Source of the DNA: Myxococcales bacterium
Lineage (GTDB): Bacteria > Myxococcota_A > Polyangia > Polyangiales > Ga0077539
Assembly: GCA_016792845.1 (NCBI GenBank)
Contig: JAEUKH010000028.1
Location: 372,001-436,000 of the forward strand
Length of the DNA stretch: 64,000 nucleotides
Reading direction: 5' to 3'
Below, piece by piece: positions 16,708 to 24,983 of this stretch. The notes beneath the pieces are model-generated. The model saw only the letters and a list, made by a program, of their open reading frames with translations, was not told the DNA's origin and made no database searches. How positions within the stretch are numbered: the first letter of the stretch is position 1; every line of letters begins with the position of its first letter. A program made the translations under genes and the position numbers.

Positions 16708-18000
16708 TCAGCGCGGCTCCCACCGCAGGGTCTCACCGCCCCCGGCGAGGATGCGCTGTTGGTTCAGCCCGTCTTGGTTCATCAAGAAGATCCCGCCGCG
16801 CGACGAGTTGAAGGCGATCATGCGACCGTCGGGCGAGTAGGTCGGGTCGGAGTTGTTGCCCTGGCCCTCGGTGAGCCTGCGCAGGGCGCCGCTGCCGACG
16901 TTGACGGTGAAGATGTCGCTCGCGCCCCCCGCGCGCCCCGCGTAGGCGAGGGTGCTGTTGTCGGGGGCCCAACTCGGGTTGGTGTTGTAGCTCCCGGCGA
17001 AGCTCACCCGGCGTTGGCCGCCGCCGCCAGCGTCCATCACGTACACCTGCGGGCCACCGGCGCGGTCGCTCACGAACGCGATCTTGGAGCCGTCGGGAGA
17101 CCACACCGGCGACACGTCGGCCCCGGGGTCGTTGGTAAGCCGCCTGAGGTTCTGCCCGTCGGAGCTCCCGACGTAGATCTCGCTGTTGCCGTCGCGGGTG
17201 AGCACCACGGCCATGCGGCCTCCGGCGAAGGCGGCGCCCATCACCAGCCCGTCGGCGCGGAGCACGGGCTCCGACGCGCCCTGCCGGAAGAGGGCCAGAA
17301 AGCCCTCTGGGGTCTGCGACGAGAAGTAGATGCCGCCGGGCCCCCACGCGGGCGTAAACGAGAGCCTGCGGCCCGAGCTCACCTGGCTGAGGTTCTCGCC
17401 GTCGCAGTCGACGGTGAAGACGTCTTTTCGCGAGCGGCCGGTGCGTCGCGCGAAGGCGATGCGGGTGCCGAAAATGCCCTGCTGGTTCGTGTAAAGCTGG
17501 ATGAGGTCGTTGGCGATGCGGTGCGAGAGCGACCTGAGGTTGCCGGGCCCGTAGGTGCGGGTGAGCCGCGGCGCCGCGGGGTTGCCGGGCTCCCACACCT
17601 TGAGCTCGACGCGCAGCGCGTCGCCGCTGCCCGAGACCTGACCTTTGACCACCGCGGTCGCGCCGACGCTGACCCAAGAGCCCGCGTTCATGTTGAGGCC
17701 CTCGGCGTCGAGGTCGGCGGTGAACGAGCGCGGGTCGACCACCCGAAAGAGCGACGACAGCCGCAGGTCGTTCGAGATCACCGCCGCGATCTGGTCGCCT
17801 TGGGGCCCGCGCAGCGCGGGGATGGCCACCGGCAGGAGCCGCGCTTCAAGGCCTTGCAGCGTGATCGTGAGGTCGCCCACGCTCGGCTGCGTTGTCACCT
17901 GCTGGGGCTGCGGTACAGGCTGAGCCTGCGTCAAAAGCGGCGGAAGCACCGCGAGCCCCGTCGCGGCAAGCACAAGCACGGTCGTCCAACGGCTTCGCAT
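16708..18000 (-). CDS. tolB: TolB, periplasmic beta-propeller of the Tol-Pal system
   Basis: 430 residues with an Ala/Leu-rich signal peptide ending near TQAQP. The N-terminal alpha/beta domain (residues ~40-180) is followed by about six WD40-like propeller strands recognisable by SPDGSKIAFVSDRAG, APDNSTLAYAGRAGG and YSPDGRMIAFNSSRGG. Normal TolB length. TolB links Pal to the Tol motor during outer-membrane constriction. It lies on the same strand as the TonB/TolA-like gene, tolR and tolQ upstream, but with a plus-strand gene (18085-18759) wedged between; pal is not in the window. Confidence 0.9.
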   Translation of the reverse strand: MRSRWTTVLVLAATGLAVLPPLLTQAQPVPQPQQVTTQPSVGDLTITLQGLEARLLPVAIPALRGPQGDQIAAVISNDLRLSSLFRVVDPRSFTADLDAEGLNMNAGSWVSVGATAVVKGQVSGSGDALRVELKVWEPGNPAAPRLTRTYGPGNLRSLSHRIANDLIQLYTNQQGIFGTRIAFARRTGRSRKDVFTVDCDGENLSQVSSGRRLSFTPAWGPGGIYFSSQTPEGFLALFRQGASEPVLRADGLVMGAAFAGGRMAVVLTRDGNSEIYVGSSDGQNLRRLTNDPGADVSPVWSPDGSKIAFVSDRAGGPQVYVMDAGGGGQRRVSFAGSYNTNPSWAPDNSTLAYAGRAGGASDIFTVNVGSGALRRLTEGQGNNSDPTYSPDGRMIAFNSSRGGIFLMNQDGLNQQRILAGGGETLRWEPR

Positions 18001-18084
18001 CGTGCCGCTACTCTACCGCAACCCGCCCCCTCGTGAACCCTTCGCGTTGCAGCGGCCCCCGCGTTTCGGCCACACTCGCAGACC

Positions 18085-18759
18085 GTGACCGCGCGCGCCG
18101 CAGGCATCTTGCTCGTCTCGTTGGCCTCGGCCGCTCTCACCCGCGAGGCCGCCGCGCAGCCCGCGCCGCCGCCGACGGTCGCCCCGACGGTCGCGCCGCT
18201 GCTCTCGCCCGCGTCTCGCTTCGAGCCTGAGCCCGAGCCGTCGGTTCAGCTCTCGGCCGAGGCGCGCGCGACACACACCCGCGGGCTCTTCTCGGCCCCG
18301 CGATTTGTCATCGCGTTGGGCCTCACCGCGGGGGTCGAGGCGCTTCTCGTCTGGGGCGCGTGGCGCTACGTTGACCAAAGCTTCACAGGGGCCTTTCTCG
18401 GCCTCGCGGCGAGCGCGGCGCTCACCCCGGTGCTGAGCTGGAGCCTCCAGTCGGGCATGGGGGCCCAAAGCGGTCTCGGATTCAGCTACCTCGGCGCGCT
18501 CTTGGGCGCGAGCATGAGCCTCGCGCTGGTGCGCACGGGTTCGGCCGAGGCGGTGCTCATCGGGGGCCTCGTCGCGCTGCCCCTCGGGGTCGCGGGCATG
18601 GGCGAGATCATCTCGCACTCGGCCTCGCGGCGCGCCCTCGACGGGCCGGGGCCGCGGCGTCCTGCGAGCCCGTCGGCGCCTTGGCGGAGCGCGCTCTTGC
18701 CCATGATGGGCCCCTCGGGCATCGAGGGCCTGGGGCTCACCCTCGGACGCACCTTCTGA
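18085..18759 (+). CDS. membrane protein of unknown function inside the tol cluster
   Basis: 224 residues from GTG. An N-terminal signal (ILLVSLASAALTREAAA) leads into a Pro-rich stretch, then about four hydrophobic segments (FVIALGLTAGVEALLVWGAW, FLGLAASAALTPVLSW, YLGALLGASMSLAL and AVLIGGLVALPLGVAGMG). I do not recognise a family. Small envelope proteins of this composition are common in myxobacteria. It is convergent with the TonB/TolA-like gene (18 nt apart) and divergent from tolB, so it splits the tol genes. Confidence 0.65.
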   Translation: MTARAAGILLVSLASAALTREAAAQPAPPPTVAPTVAPLLSPASRFEPEPEPSVQLSAEARATHTRGLFSAPRFVIALGLTAGVEALLVWGAWRYVDQSFTGAFLGLAASAALTPVLSWSLQSGMGAQSGLGFSYLGALLGASMSLALVRTGSAEAVLIGGLVALPLGVAGMGEIISHSASRRALDGPGPRRPASPSAPWRSALLPMMGPSGIEGLGLTLGRTF

Positions 18760-18777
18760 CCGCGGCGCCCGCCCTAC

Positions 18778-19641
18778 TCAGTGCTGCATCCGATCGATGG
18801 GGACGCGCACCACCACATTGCGGTTTGCGACCTGTTGGGCCTCCTCGGGGGTCAAGCTCTCGATCCGCGCGTGCCGCGACGCGAGGGCCTGGGCCTGACC
18901 GAGGATCTCGCCGTCGAGCGAGTCGTTGCCGCTGTTCTGAACGATCTCGGCCGACACGATCGCGCCCGCGTCGTCGAGCCGGATGCGAAAGACCACCATG
19001 CGCCGCTCGGCGCCCGTGAGGGCCGACGAGATCCGGATGTTGAGCCGCAAAAACTCGTCGATCTTCGTGGCCGCGCCGCGGGTCGCGAGGGCCGGGTCGG
19101 TGGTGTCGCCCACGGCGCTCCCCGAGGGCGAGCCGGGCCCGGCCTGGCTCGGGTCGGCCGCCTGCTCGTTGGCCGCGAGGGCCGCGAGCCTTTCGGCGAG
19201 GTCTTGGTTGCCGCGCCCTTGCCGCGTGCGGCCCGTGATGGCCGCCATGTAGTCTTGGGCCCCGGCGTCGGGCCTCAGCTGAACCTGCGTGGGGTCACGC
19301 GCGACGGCCACCTGCTGCGGGGCCGCGCGCTCGGCCAAGACCGGCGCCTCGCGGTGCACAACGTGACGCGGGTCGAAGGTGCCGCCCCCGCGCTGAAGGA
19401 GGTGCGTCTCGATCACCTGCGGCTCAGCCTGAGGCGCCGCGGCAGACCGCGCGACGTTGCCCTCGTTGCCCCCGAGCCGCAAGCTCGCGGCCGCCACCAC
19501 GCCGTGAACGAGCACCGCGAGGCCGATGCCCATCGCGCTCCCGGCGGCGTCGCTGCTGCGCGGCATACGGCTCGACGAGGAGGGCGGCGCGATCGAGGCG
19601 ATCGCGGGAGGTGGCGCAGGGGTCGGCGGCGGGTCGCTCAT
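18778..19641 (-). CDS. TonB/TolA-like protein with TonB C-terminal domain
   Basis: 287 residues. A Pro/Ser-rich cytoplasmic start, one transmembrane anchor (AMGIGLAVLVHGVVAAASL, residues ~36-54), a polar periplasmic linker, then a C-terminal TonB-fold domain (RMVVFRIRLDDAGAIVSAEIVQNSGN onward, residues ~212-287). Its place downstream of tolQ and tolR on the same strand makes a TolA-equivalent role likely: transmitting the proton-motive force to the outer membrane. Typical TolA proteins have a longer helical domain II; this one does not. TonB itself cannot be excluded. Confidence 0.8.
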   Translation of the reverse strand: MSDPPPTPAPPPAIASIAPPSSSSRMPRSSDAAGSAMGIGLAVLVHGVVAAASLRLGGNEGNVARSAAAPQAEPQVIETHLLQRGGGTFDPRHVVHREAPVLAERAAPQQVAVARDPTQVQLRPDAGAQDYMAAITGRTRQGRGNQDLAERLAALAANEQAADPSQAGPGSPSGSAVGDTTDPALATRGAATKIDEFLRLNIRISSALTGAERRMVVFRIRLDDAGAIVSAEIVQNSGNDSLDGEILGQAQALASRHARIESLTPEEAQQVANRNVVVRVPIDRMQH

Positions 19642-19756
19642 GGCTCGTACTCGTAACCTTCAAAGCGTTCTCGCTCAGAGACCCCGCCGGTGTCACGACC
19701 TTTGGGGCCGCACCGCCATCGATCGAGGCCGCGGGGGAGGGGAATGGTCAAAAAAC

Positions 19757-19775
19757 GTTATACCCCGCCCGGGGT
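19757..19775 (-). promoter_or_regulatory. putative -10 box and overlapping inverted repeat upstream of the TonB/TolA-like gene
   Basis: On the minus strand TATAAC (19762-19757) is a good -10 hexamer and is immediately preceded by ACCCCG-GG-CGGGGT (19775-19762), a perfect palindrome that overlaps the hexamer. No convincing -35 is visible 17 nt upstream, so control by an activator or repressor bound to the palindrome is a plausible guess. The rest of the 254-nt spacer holds no gene. Confidence 0.3.
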
Positions 19776-19895
19776 GTGAGTATCGAAATGAGCCCAAGCC
19801 CTGGGCAACCTTGTGCAGACTTTGTCGAGGATCCAAGCCTTCGTGAGCTTGGCACGGCGGCTGCTCAAGCGAGTCGTCGGAGGCCTTGAAACAAC

Positions 19896-20528
19896 ATGGA
19901 CGGTGCAAGCTTTGATCACGTCACGACGCTCGACCCGACGGTGACGGCCCCTGCGGCGGGATGTCATCGAGACGACCCTTCCGAGGCGGCTGACCCGGCC
20001 GAGGTCGCGGCGGTGGTCTCGGCGGCGTACCGTCACTACGAATCTCGGCTCTTTCACGCAGCGCTGCGCATCACCCACAACGACGCCGACGCGTGGGACG
20101 CGGTGCAAGAGGGCATGGTCAGCGCCCTCCGCAACGCCGCGCGCTTTCGCGGCGAGGCCGCCGTGGCCAGCTGGATGTACAGCATCGTGGTGAACGCCGC
20201 CCTCTACCAGCGCCGCCGCGCCGCCGCCCGCCGACGGGGCGTCGACAAGTACGAGCTCCAGGTGTGGCCCGAGGCCGAGCGCTCGCTCGAAGCGGGTACG
20301 ACCCTCAGCGACCCAGAGCGCTACGCCCTCGCGCGCATCGAGCTCGAGCGGGTGCTGGTGAAGATCGAAGCCTTGCCCGCAGACAAGCGCGCGCTGATGG
20401 CGCAGAGCCTTGAGGGCGAGTCGTGCAGCGAGCTCGCCGACGCCTCGGGGCAGCCTGTGGCGGCGATCAAGAGCAAGCTGTGGCGCACCCGGGTCGCCCT
20501 CCGCGAGGCGATGGCCGCGGCGGTCTGA
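19896..20528 (+). CDS. ECF-type sigma-70 family RNA polymerase sigma factor
   Basis: 210 residues. Region 2 (YESRLFHAALRITHNDADAW ... VQEGMVSALRNAARFRGEAAVASWMYSIVVNAAL, residues ~47-110) and region 4 (LPADKRALMAQSLEGESCSELADASGQPVAAIKSKLWRTRVAL; residues ~160-205) are separated by a short linker, with no region 1 or 3: a group 4 factor. No anti-sigma gene is next to it. It sits on the plus strand between tolR and the TonB/TolA-like gene, which is unusual, and may link envelope status to gene expression. GGAGG lies 12 nt before the ATG. Confidence 0.9.
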   Translation: MDGASFDHVTTLDPTVTAPAAGCHRDDPSEAADPAEVAAVVSAAYRHYESRLFHAALRITHNDADAWDAVQEGMVSALRNAARFRGEAAVASWMYSIVVNAALYQRRRAAARRRGVDKYELQVWPEAERSLEAGTTLSDPERYALARIELERVLVKIEALPADKRALMAQSLEGESCSELADASGQPVAAIKSKLWRTRVALREAMAAAV

Positions 20529-20532
20529 GAGC

Positions 20533-20979
20533 CTACTGCGAGGCCACCGGGTCGGTGATGATGCCGAGCTTCTCGACCCCGTTGGCGCGCATGATGGCCA
20601 TGACCTGGACGACCATGCCGTAGGGCACGTTCTGGTCGGCCGAAATGTAGGCTTCGTGCTCGCGTTGCACGATGGCGTTGGCGCGCAGGCGCTCGGCCAG
20701 CTGCGGGATGGCCACGCGGTCTTGGCCGAGCCACACGGCGATGGGCGAGTTGGGGTTGTGTTCGTCTTCGTGCCCGACGGTGATCTGAAGATGGCTCTCG
20801 GCCACGGGCATCTGCGGAGCCTCGGCGTTCGGCAGGTCGACCTTGATGCCCGCGTGAACCAGCGGCGCGGTCACCATGAAGATGATGAGGAGTACGAGCA
20901 TCACGTCGACCAGCGGGGTGACGTTGATGTCGCTCATCGGGGCGCCGCCGCCGCCGCCGTTACCGCTCGAAATGGCCAT
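20533..20979 (-). CDS. tolR: TolR/ExbD biopolymer transport protein
   Basis: 148 residues. Short cytoplasmic Gly-rich start, then the single membrane helix with its proton-relay Asp (INVTPLVDVMLVLLIIFMV, D near residue 24), and a periplasmic domain. Stator partner of TolQ. 36 nt behind tolQ. Its stop is 4 nt from the stop of the convergent sigma factor gene. Confidence 0.92.
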   Translation of the reverse strand: MAISSGNGGGGGAPMSDINVTPLVDVMLVLLIIFMVTAPLVHAGIKVDLPNAEAPQMPVAESHLQITVGHEDEHNPNSPIAVWLGQDRVAIPQLAERLRANAIVQREHEAYISADQNVPYGMVVQVMAIMRANGVEKLGIITDPVASQ

Positions 20980-21015
20980 TGGGGTCTTCGCTCGCTCTCT
21001 GACGGTCTCGGAGGC

Positions 21016-21753
21016 TCACTTCAAGATGTGCCGGCGAACGATGTTCAAGAAGTCATTCCCGAACACGTCCATCTCGCCTTGGAGCACGCGAATCTGGCGC
21101 ATAAAGTAGTTGTACGCGATCACCGCGGGGATGGCCGCGACGAGGCCCACGGCGGTGGTAAAGAGCGCCTCTGCGATGCCCGGGCCTACGCGGTCGATGG
21201 TGCTCGAGCCCTGCCCCGACGAGAGCTGCATGAACGCGTGCATGATGCCGTACACCGTGCCAAAGAGCCCGATGAAGGGCCCCGTGCTGCCTACCGTCGC
21301 GAGGAAGGGCACGAGGTTCTCAAGCACCGTCAGCTGCCGCGAGGTCGCGCGGCGCAGCGCGCGCTCGACGTTCTCGATGCCGCCCGCGTCGTCGCTCGCC
21401 GCGGCGGCCTTGACGCGCAGGAGCTCGTCGTAGCCGGCCTTGTACATCTGCGCGACCGGCGAGCGGGTGCGCTGGGCCGCGGCCTCGGCCGCCACGTTGA
21501 GCTGCCGGGTCTCTTCGAACACTTGCAAGAACGACTCGTTCTCCGCGAAGGCGCGGCGAAGATAGAGCCACTTGAAGCCGATGATGTACCAGCTCGCCAT
21601 TGAGAAGAGCAGCAAGAGCAGGAGCACCACCTTCACCGGCAGGGTGGCCTGCGCGATGAGGGCGATGGGGCTCATGTCAGCGGCGGGCGCGGCGCCCCCA
21701 GCGGGCTGCTGATGGTGCAGCGTGACCAGATATCCGTAGATCACATGGTTCAT
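21016..21753 (-). CDS. tolQ: TolQ/ExbB/MotA-type proton channel protein
   Basis: 245 residues from ATG 21753 (MNHVIYGYLV); a TTG ten codons earlier is possible but less likely. Three membrane helices are seen: one near residue 40 (VKVVLLLLLLFSMASWYIIG) and two in the C-terminal half (FLATVGSTGPFIGLFGTVYG and ALFTTAVGLVAAIPAVIAYN), the latter pair carrying the proton-channel family signature. First gene of the split tol cluster; supplies the motor with TolR. Confidence 0.92.
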   Translation of the reverse strand: MNHVIYGYLVTLHHQQPAGGAAPAADMSPIALIAQATLPVKVVLLLLLLFSMASWYIIGFKWLYLRRAFAENESFLQVFEETRQLNVAAEAAAQRTRSPVAQMYKAGYDELLRVKAAAASDDAGGIENVERALRRATSRQLTVLENLVPFLATVGSTGPFIGLFGTVYGIMHAFMQLSSGQGSSTIDRVGPGIAEALFTTAVGLVAAIPAVIAYNYFMRQIRVLQGEMDVFGNDFLNIVRRHILK

Positions 21754-21851
21754 CGTCGGCGTCGCGGTCTTTGTGACGGCCAAGCGGCCCCGGTGTCAAC
21801 GGGATCTGGGCGTGACAGGCGCGAGGTCAGAGCGCACACTTCGCCACCACC

Positions 21852-22715
21852 ATGAAGCGCATCGTCTCTGCCTCGGCCGCGACCCTCGCCGCGACGCTCT
21901 GTCTCTCGGGCTGCATCATCGTGTCAGACAGCGACCGCGACACAGCGCCGCCTCCGCCGACCGTCAACACCGACCCGGGCGACCCCCGGGGCACCGAAGC
22001 GAGCCTCGCCTTTTCGTGGCGCATCGACGGGCGCGACCCGGTCACCGATGCCCGGGCGTGCAGCGACGCGGGCGTTCAGTTCATTCGGCTCACGGTGCTC
22101 GACGGCGCGACGGCGCGCACTTTTCAGACCCTTCAGTGGGACTGTAACCTCGGGCGTTACAGCTCAGCCCGGCCTGAGCTTCGGGCGGGCACCTTCAACG
22201 TGTACTTCGAGGCCGTCGCGGCCGACGGTCGACGCCTCTCGGTGGCGCCCTCGCGACGCAACGACCGCGGCGAGCGCGAGCCTTCGCCCGAGCGCGCGGT
22301 CTTCGTCGCGGGGCAGCGGTACGACTTCGACCAGGGCAACCAGGCCGAGCCCGGGCTCCCTGGGGTGGCGACCAATTTCGCCACGGGCCCTGGGGGGCTC
22401 GAAGTGTCGCTCCGTTACGACCGCGCCGGCGTGGCCGAGAACGCAGACTGCGCCACCGCCCGGGTGGCCCGCATTCGGTGGCGCCTGCTCGCCCCGAACA
22501 ACGTCGCCGTCGAAGATCACACCCAACAAGAGTCGTGCGCCCAATACGCGCAGATTCGTTGGGAGACGCTCTTTCGAGACAACTACCGCCTCGCGGTGAC
22601 GGCCTTCGACAGCGAGGGCGCGACGCTCGGTACGGGCCAGTGCGCTGACCTTTTGGTGCGCGCGGGCACCACGCCCTCGACCTACGCTTGCCGCGTTGTG
22701 CTCGGCGCGCGCTGA
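21852..22715 (+). CDS. lipoprotein of unknown function
   Basis: 287 residues. The signal peptide ends in a lipobox LSGC, followed by a polar linker and a Pro/Asp stretch (APPPPTVNTDPGDPRG). The body looks beta-rich with paired Cys (DARACSDAG, LQWDCNLG, NADCATARV, QESCAQY, TGQCAD, YACRV), probably two repeated Ig-like modules, each with an internal disulphide. No family recognised. Divergent from tolQ with a 98-nt spacer, so it may be co-regulated with the tol genes. Confidence 0.72.
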   Translation: MKRIVSASAATLAATLCLSGCIIVSDSDRDTAPPPPTVNTDPGDPRGTEASLAFSWRIDGRDPVTDARACSDAGVQFIRLTVLDGATARTFQTLQWDCNLGRYSSARPELRAGTFNVYFEAVAADGRRLSVAPSRRNDRGEREPSPERAVFVAGQRYDFDQGNQAEPGLPGVATNFATGPGGLEVSLRYDRAGVAENADCATARVARIRWRLLAPNNVAVEDHTQQESCAQYAQIRWETLFRDNYRLAVTAFDSEGATLGTGQCADLLVRAGTTPSTYACRVVLGAR

Positions 22716-22731
22716 GGAGTCACACGCGCCG

Positions 22732-23490
22732 ATGCCGACCCGACGACGCTTCGACGACCCGCCGCCGCAGGTGGTGTACCCGCCCTTTACGCGGCTCATG
22801 CGCGTGATTTTTGCGTTTTACGCGGGCGGTTGGGTATTGGGTCTCCTGCTCACGACCTTTCGTCTCGGAGACCCGCCGCCAGGCGCGTACGGGTGGCTTG
22901 AGCGGCTGGCGCTCATCCCCTCGGCGGTGACCGAGGGGCGGGGGCTGTGGAGGGTGTTCACCCACGCCCTCGTGCTCGACCCGCACCGATGGGCTGAGCC
23001 GATCTTTCTCGGGCTCACGCTGTGGTTTATGGGCGGCACCGTCGAGGCGCGATGGGGGCTGAAACGCCTCGCGGTCTTGGGCGCAGTCTCGACCCTCTTG
23101 GGTGCGGCCCTCGCCCTCGCGGCCGCGCGCCTCTACCTCCCTTGGTGGAACAGCCTCCTCCTCGGCCCGACCGCCTTTCACAACCTCATTCTAGGCGCTT
23201 GGGCGCTTGAGTCTCAGTCGCAGCGCTTCAGCTTCTTGGGCGTGGTCGAGATGACGGGCCGCCATTTTTACGCGCTCCTATGGGTCTTCGTCGCGGTCGC
23301 CTTCGTCTGGGATCGCAACCTCATGACCCTGATCTCTGCGGTGGGCCTCGGGGTCGCGGCGCTCGAACACGCGCGCAAGCGGCGCGAGGTCTTCGCGGCC
23401 ATGGCGAAGCCGTCGGGCCGCGGCCGCGGGGCGCTCCGGGTGATCGAGGGCGGCCGAGGGCGCAGTCGCGACGAAGACCTCCCGAACTGA
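22732..23490 (+). CDS. rhomboid-like membrane protein lacking the catalytic Ser (probable pseudoprotease)
   Basis: 252 residues, about six hydrophobic segments. The layout resembles rhomboid/derlin proteins: WRVFTHALVLDP and GGTVEARWG match the loop-1 and helix-2 region of rhomboids. Where the catalytic GxSG should be, the sequence reads LLLGPTAFHNLILGAWAL, without a Ser in that position. So it is likely an inactive, derlin/iRhom-like member, or a distant relative. Cytoplasmic tail Arg-rich. The gene begins 16 nt after the lipoprotein stop, with GAGGAG at the junction, and is probably in the same transcript. Confidence 0.6.
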   Translation: MPTRRRFDDPPPQVVYPPFTRLMRVIFAFYAGGWVLGLLLTTFRLGDPPPGAYGWLERLALIPSAVTEGRGLWRVFTHALVLDPHRWAEPIFLGLTLWFMGGTVEARWGLKRLAVLGAVSTLLGAALALAAARLYLPWWNSLLLGPTAFHNLILGAWALESQSQRFSFLGVVEMTGRHFYALLWVFVAVAFVWDRNLMTLISAVGLGVAALEHARKRREVFAAMAKPSGRGRGALRVIEGGRGRSRDEDLPN

Positions 23491-23839
23491 GCTGTCGCGA
23501 TCTGGCGGGCTGATTAGTACGAGCTGAGCTCGATCGACGCGGTGGGTAGACCGCATCGTCGCTCAGAGGTGTCGGTGATCGAGAAGGCTTTCACGCGAGC
23601 GAAAGTCGGCACCAGCTTCGAGCGGGCGGGCGGCGAAACTGTGACCGAGGGGGTGACCGCCGATGCGCGCTTTCAGGTCCATCGAGCGTGGGCAGTTCGG
23701 ACGCGAGCACCCCACGCGGGCGAGAAGTAGCAGCGCGCCGAGCGTCTGACGACGGATGCCCTCGCTGCGGCAGCACACAGCAAAGGGGCGATCCGTTAAG
23801 CGTCGGGAGAAGACTGGAAGTTGGTAGAAGAGGGCAGAC
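23491..23839. other. 349-nt intergenic stretch at the edge of a foreign patch
   Basis: No convincing gene. Base composition drops toward the right end (gaagactggaagttggtag). No tRNA, direct repeat or insertion-sequence end could be seen at the boundary, so how the downstream genes arrived is not explained. Confidence 0.5.
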
Positions 23840-24691
23840 GTGACATCCGCGACAATCAAACTGTTCTTGCCGGACGGTGATGCGAAGGGCCTCCGCACCG
23901 CAGAGATCTCAAACTGGACTGGTAAGGCACTGGCAGCGCCTCGCACAGAGTTGGATCGACTTGTCATTCGGGACGAATGTGAAAAAGCGGGTGTGTATGT
24001 GTTGACCGGCAGCGATCCGGTGACCAACGCCCCGCACGCATATGTCGGCGAGTCAGAGGTAATTCGCGACAGGCTGAAACAACATAAGGGACGGGAGTTT
24101 TGGGTTTCAGTGATTGTCTTCGTAAGCAAAGACGAAAACCTCACGAAGGCCCATGTCAGATATCTTGAAAGTCAGCTACTTATGGAAGCCCGCAGGGTCG
24201 GTCGCTTCACACTTGAACAGAATCAAGCAACAGGATCTCGCCTTCCGGAGTCCGACCGCGAGGATATGGAAGTATTTTTATCAAAGATTCGACAGCTCCT
24301 CCCGGTGCTAGGCTCTGACCTCCTAACGCCAGTCGTTCAGGTCAGCGCGAAGGGGAAACAGGCCGATGCGCTGGCCTGCCGCATCAAAGGCGCCGAGGCT
24401 CGGGGGCAGCGAACAGCCGATGGATTTGTCGTCTTTCAAGGATCAACGGCCGTGTTGGCAGACCGTCCTTCTGCACAGCAGCGCCACCCCTTCGTGGTGA
24501 CCATCCGTAGGCAACTTCAAGAAGATGGTACTCTTCTGTCGAAGAGTGGATTCTTGCTGTTCACTAAAGACGTGGAATTCTCCAGCCCTAGTGCAGCGGC
24601 TTCAGTAGTTCATGGAGGCGGTGCCAATGGACTCTTGGAATGGAAGAAGGCTGACGGCACCACCCTCAAAGATCTTGATGAGAAGGCCTGA
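23840..24691 (+). CDS. GIY-YIG nuclease-fold protein with DUF4357 domain
   Basis: 283 residues from GTG 23840. The N-terminal GIY-YIG core has GVYVL (residues 51-55), AYVGES (67-72), the expected Arg on the following helix (RDRLKQH, R77/H82) and a Glu in RYLESQLL (E110), so the catalytic residues look intact. The C-terminal ~55 residues match the DUF4357 pattern (GFLLFTKDVEFSSPSAAASV ... LLEWKKADG). Such proteins are often found in mobile or accessory DNA and are suspected of roles in DNA processing or defence; function unknown. Codons (tta, aaa, att, tca) and a clearly lower GC content are unlike the neighbours: recent transfer is likely. Confidence 0.82.
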   Translation: MTSATIKLFLPDGDAKGLRTAEISNWTGKALAAPRTELDRLVIRDECEKAGVYVLTGSDPVTNAPHAYVGESEVIRDRLKQHKGREFWVSVIVFVSKDENLTKAHVRYLESQLLMEARRVGRFTLEQNQATGSRLPESDREDMEVFLSKIRQLLPVLGSDLLTPVVQVSAKGKQADALACRIKGAEARGQRTADGFVVFQGSTAVLADRPSAQQRHPFVVTIRRQLQEDGTLLSKSGFLLFTKDVEFSSPSAAASVVHGGGANGLLEWKKADGTTLKDLDEKA

Positions 24692-24983
24692 GAAGCCCTC
24701 GGTGCCGACCGCACCGAACGCGTCGAAAGCGCACTGCGGCACTCGGGAGCGTCGTACCACAGCGCTGTGGGCCAGCGACCTCGTGAAGCTGTCGCCCGTT
24801 CATGATTGAACACCGCCTCTCGACCAACCCTCGCCAACCGCCAACCGTTCTCCCCCACCGTGGCCCGCAGTGCGACCGCGCATCACGCCGCGGTCGACCC
24901 TGGTGAGAAGAGAGCGACGGACGACCGGCTGAAAGGCCTTGCGTCCTCCCTGCGCGCTGGGTCATCGTAAAGGGCGCCGCGCG

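Noticed and set aside
23563..24144. Minus-strand open frame across the left edge of the foreign patch
   Set aside because: Overlaps the well-supported GIY-YIG gene and shows no family resemblance; weak codon pattern.
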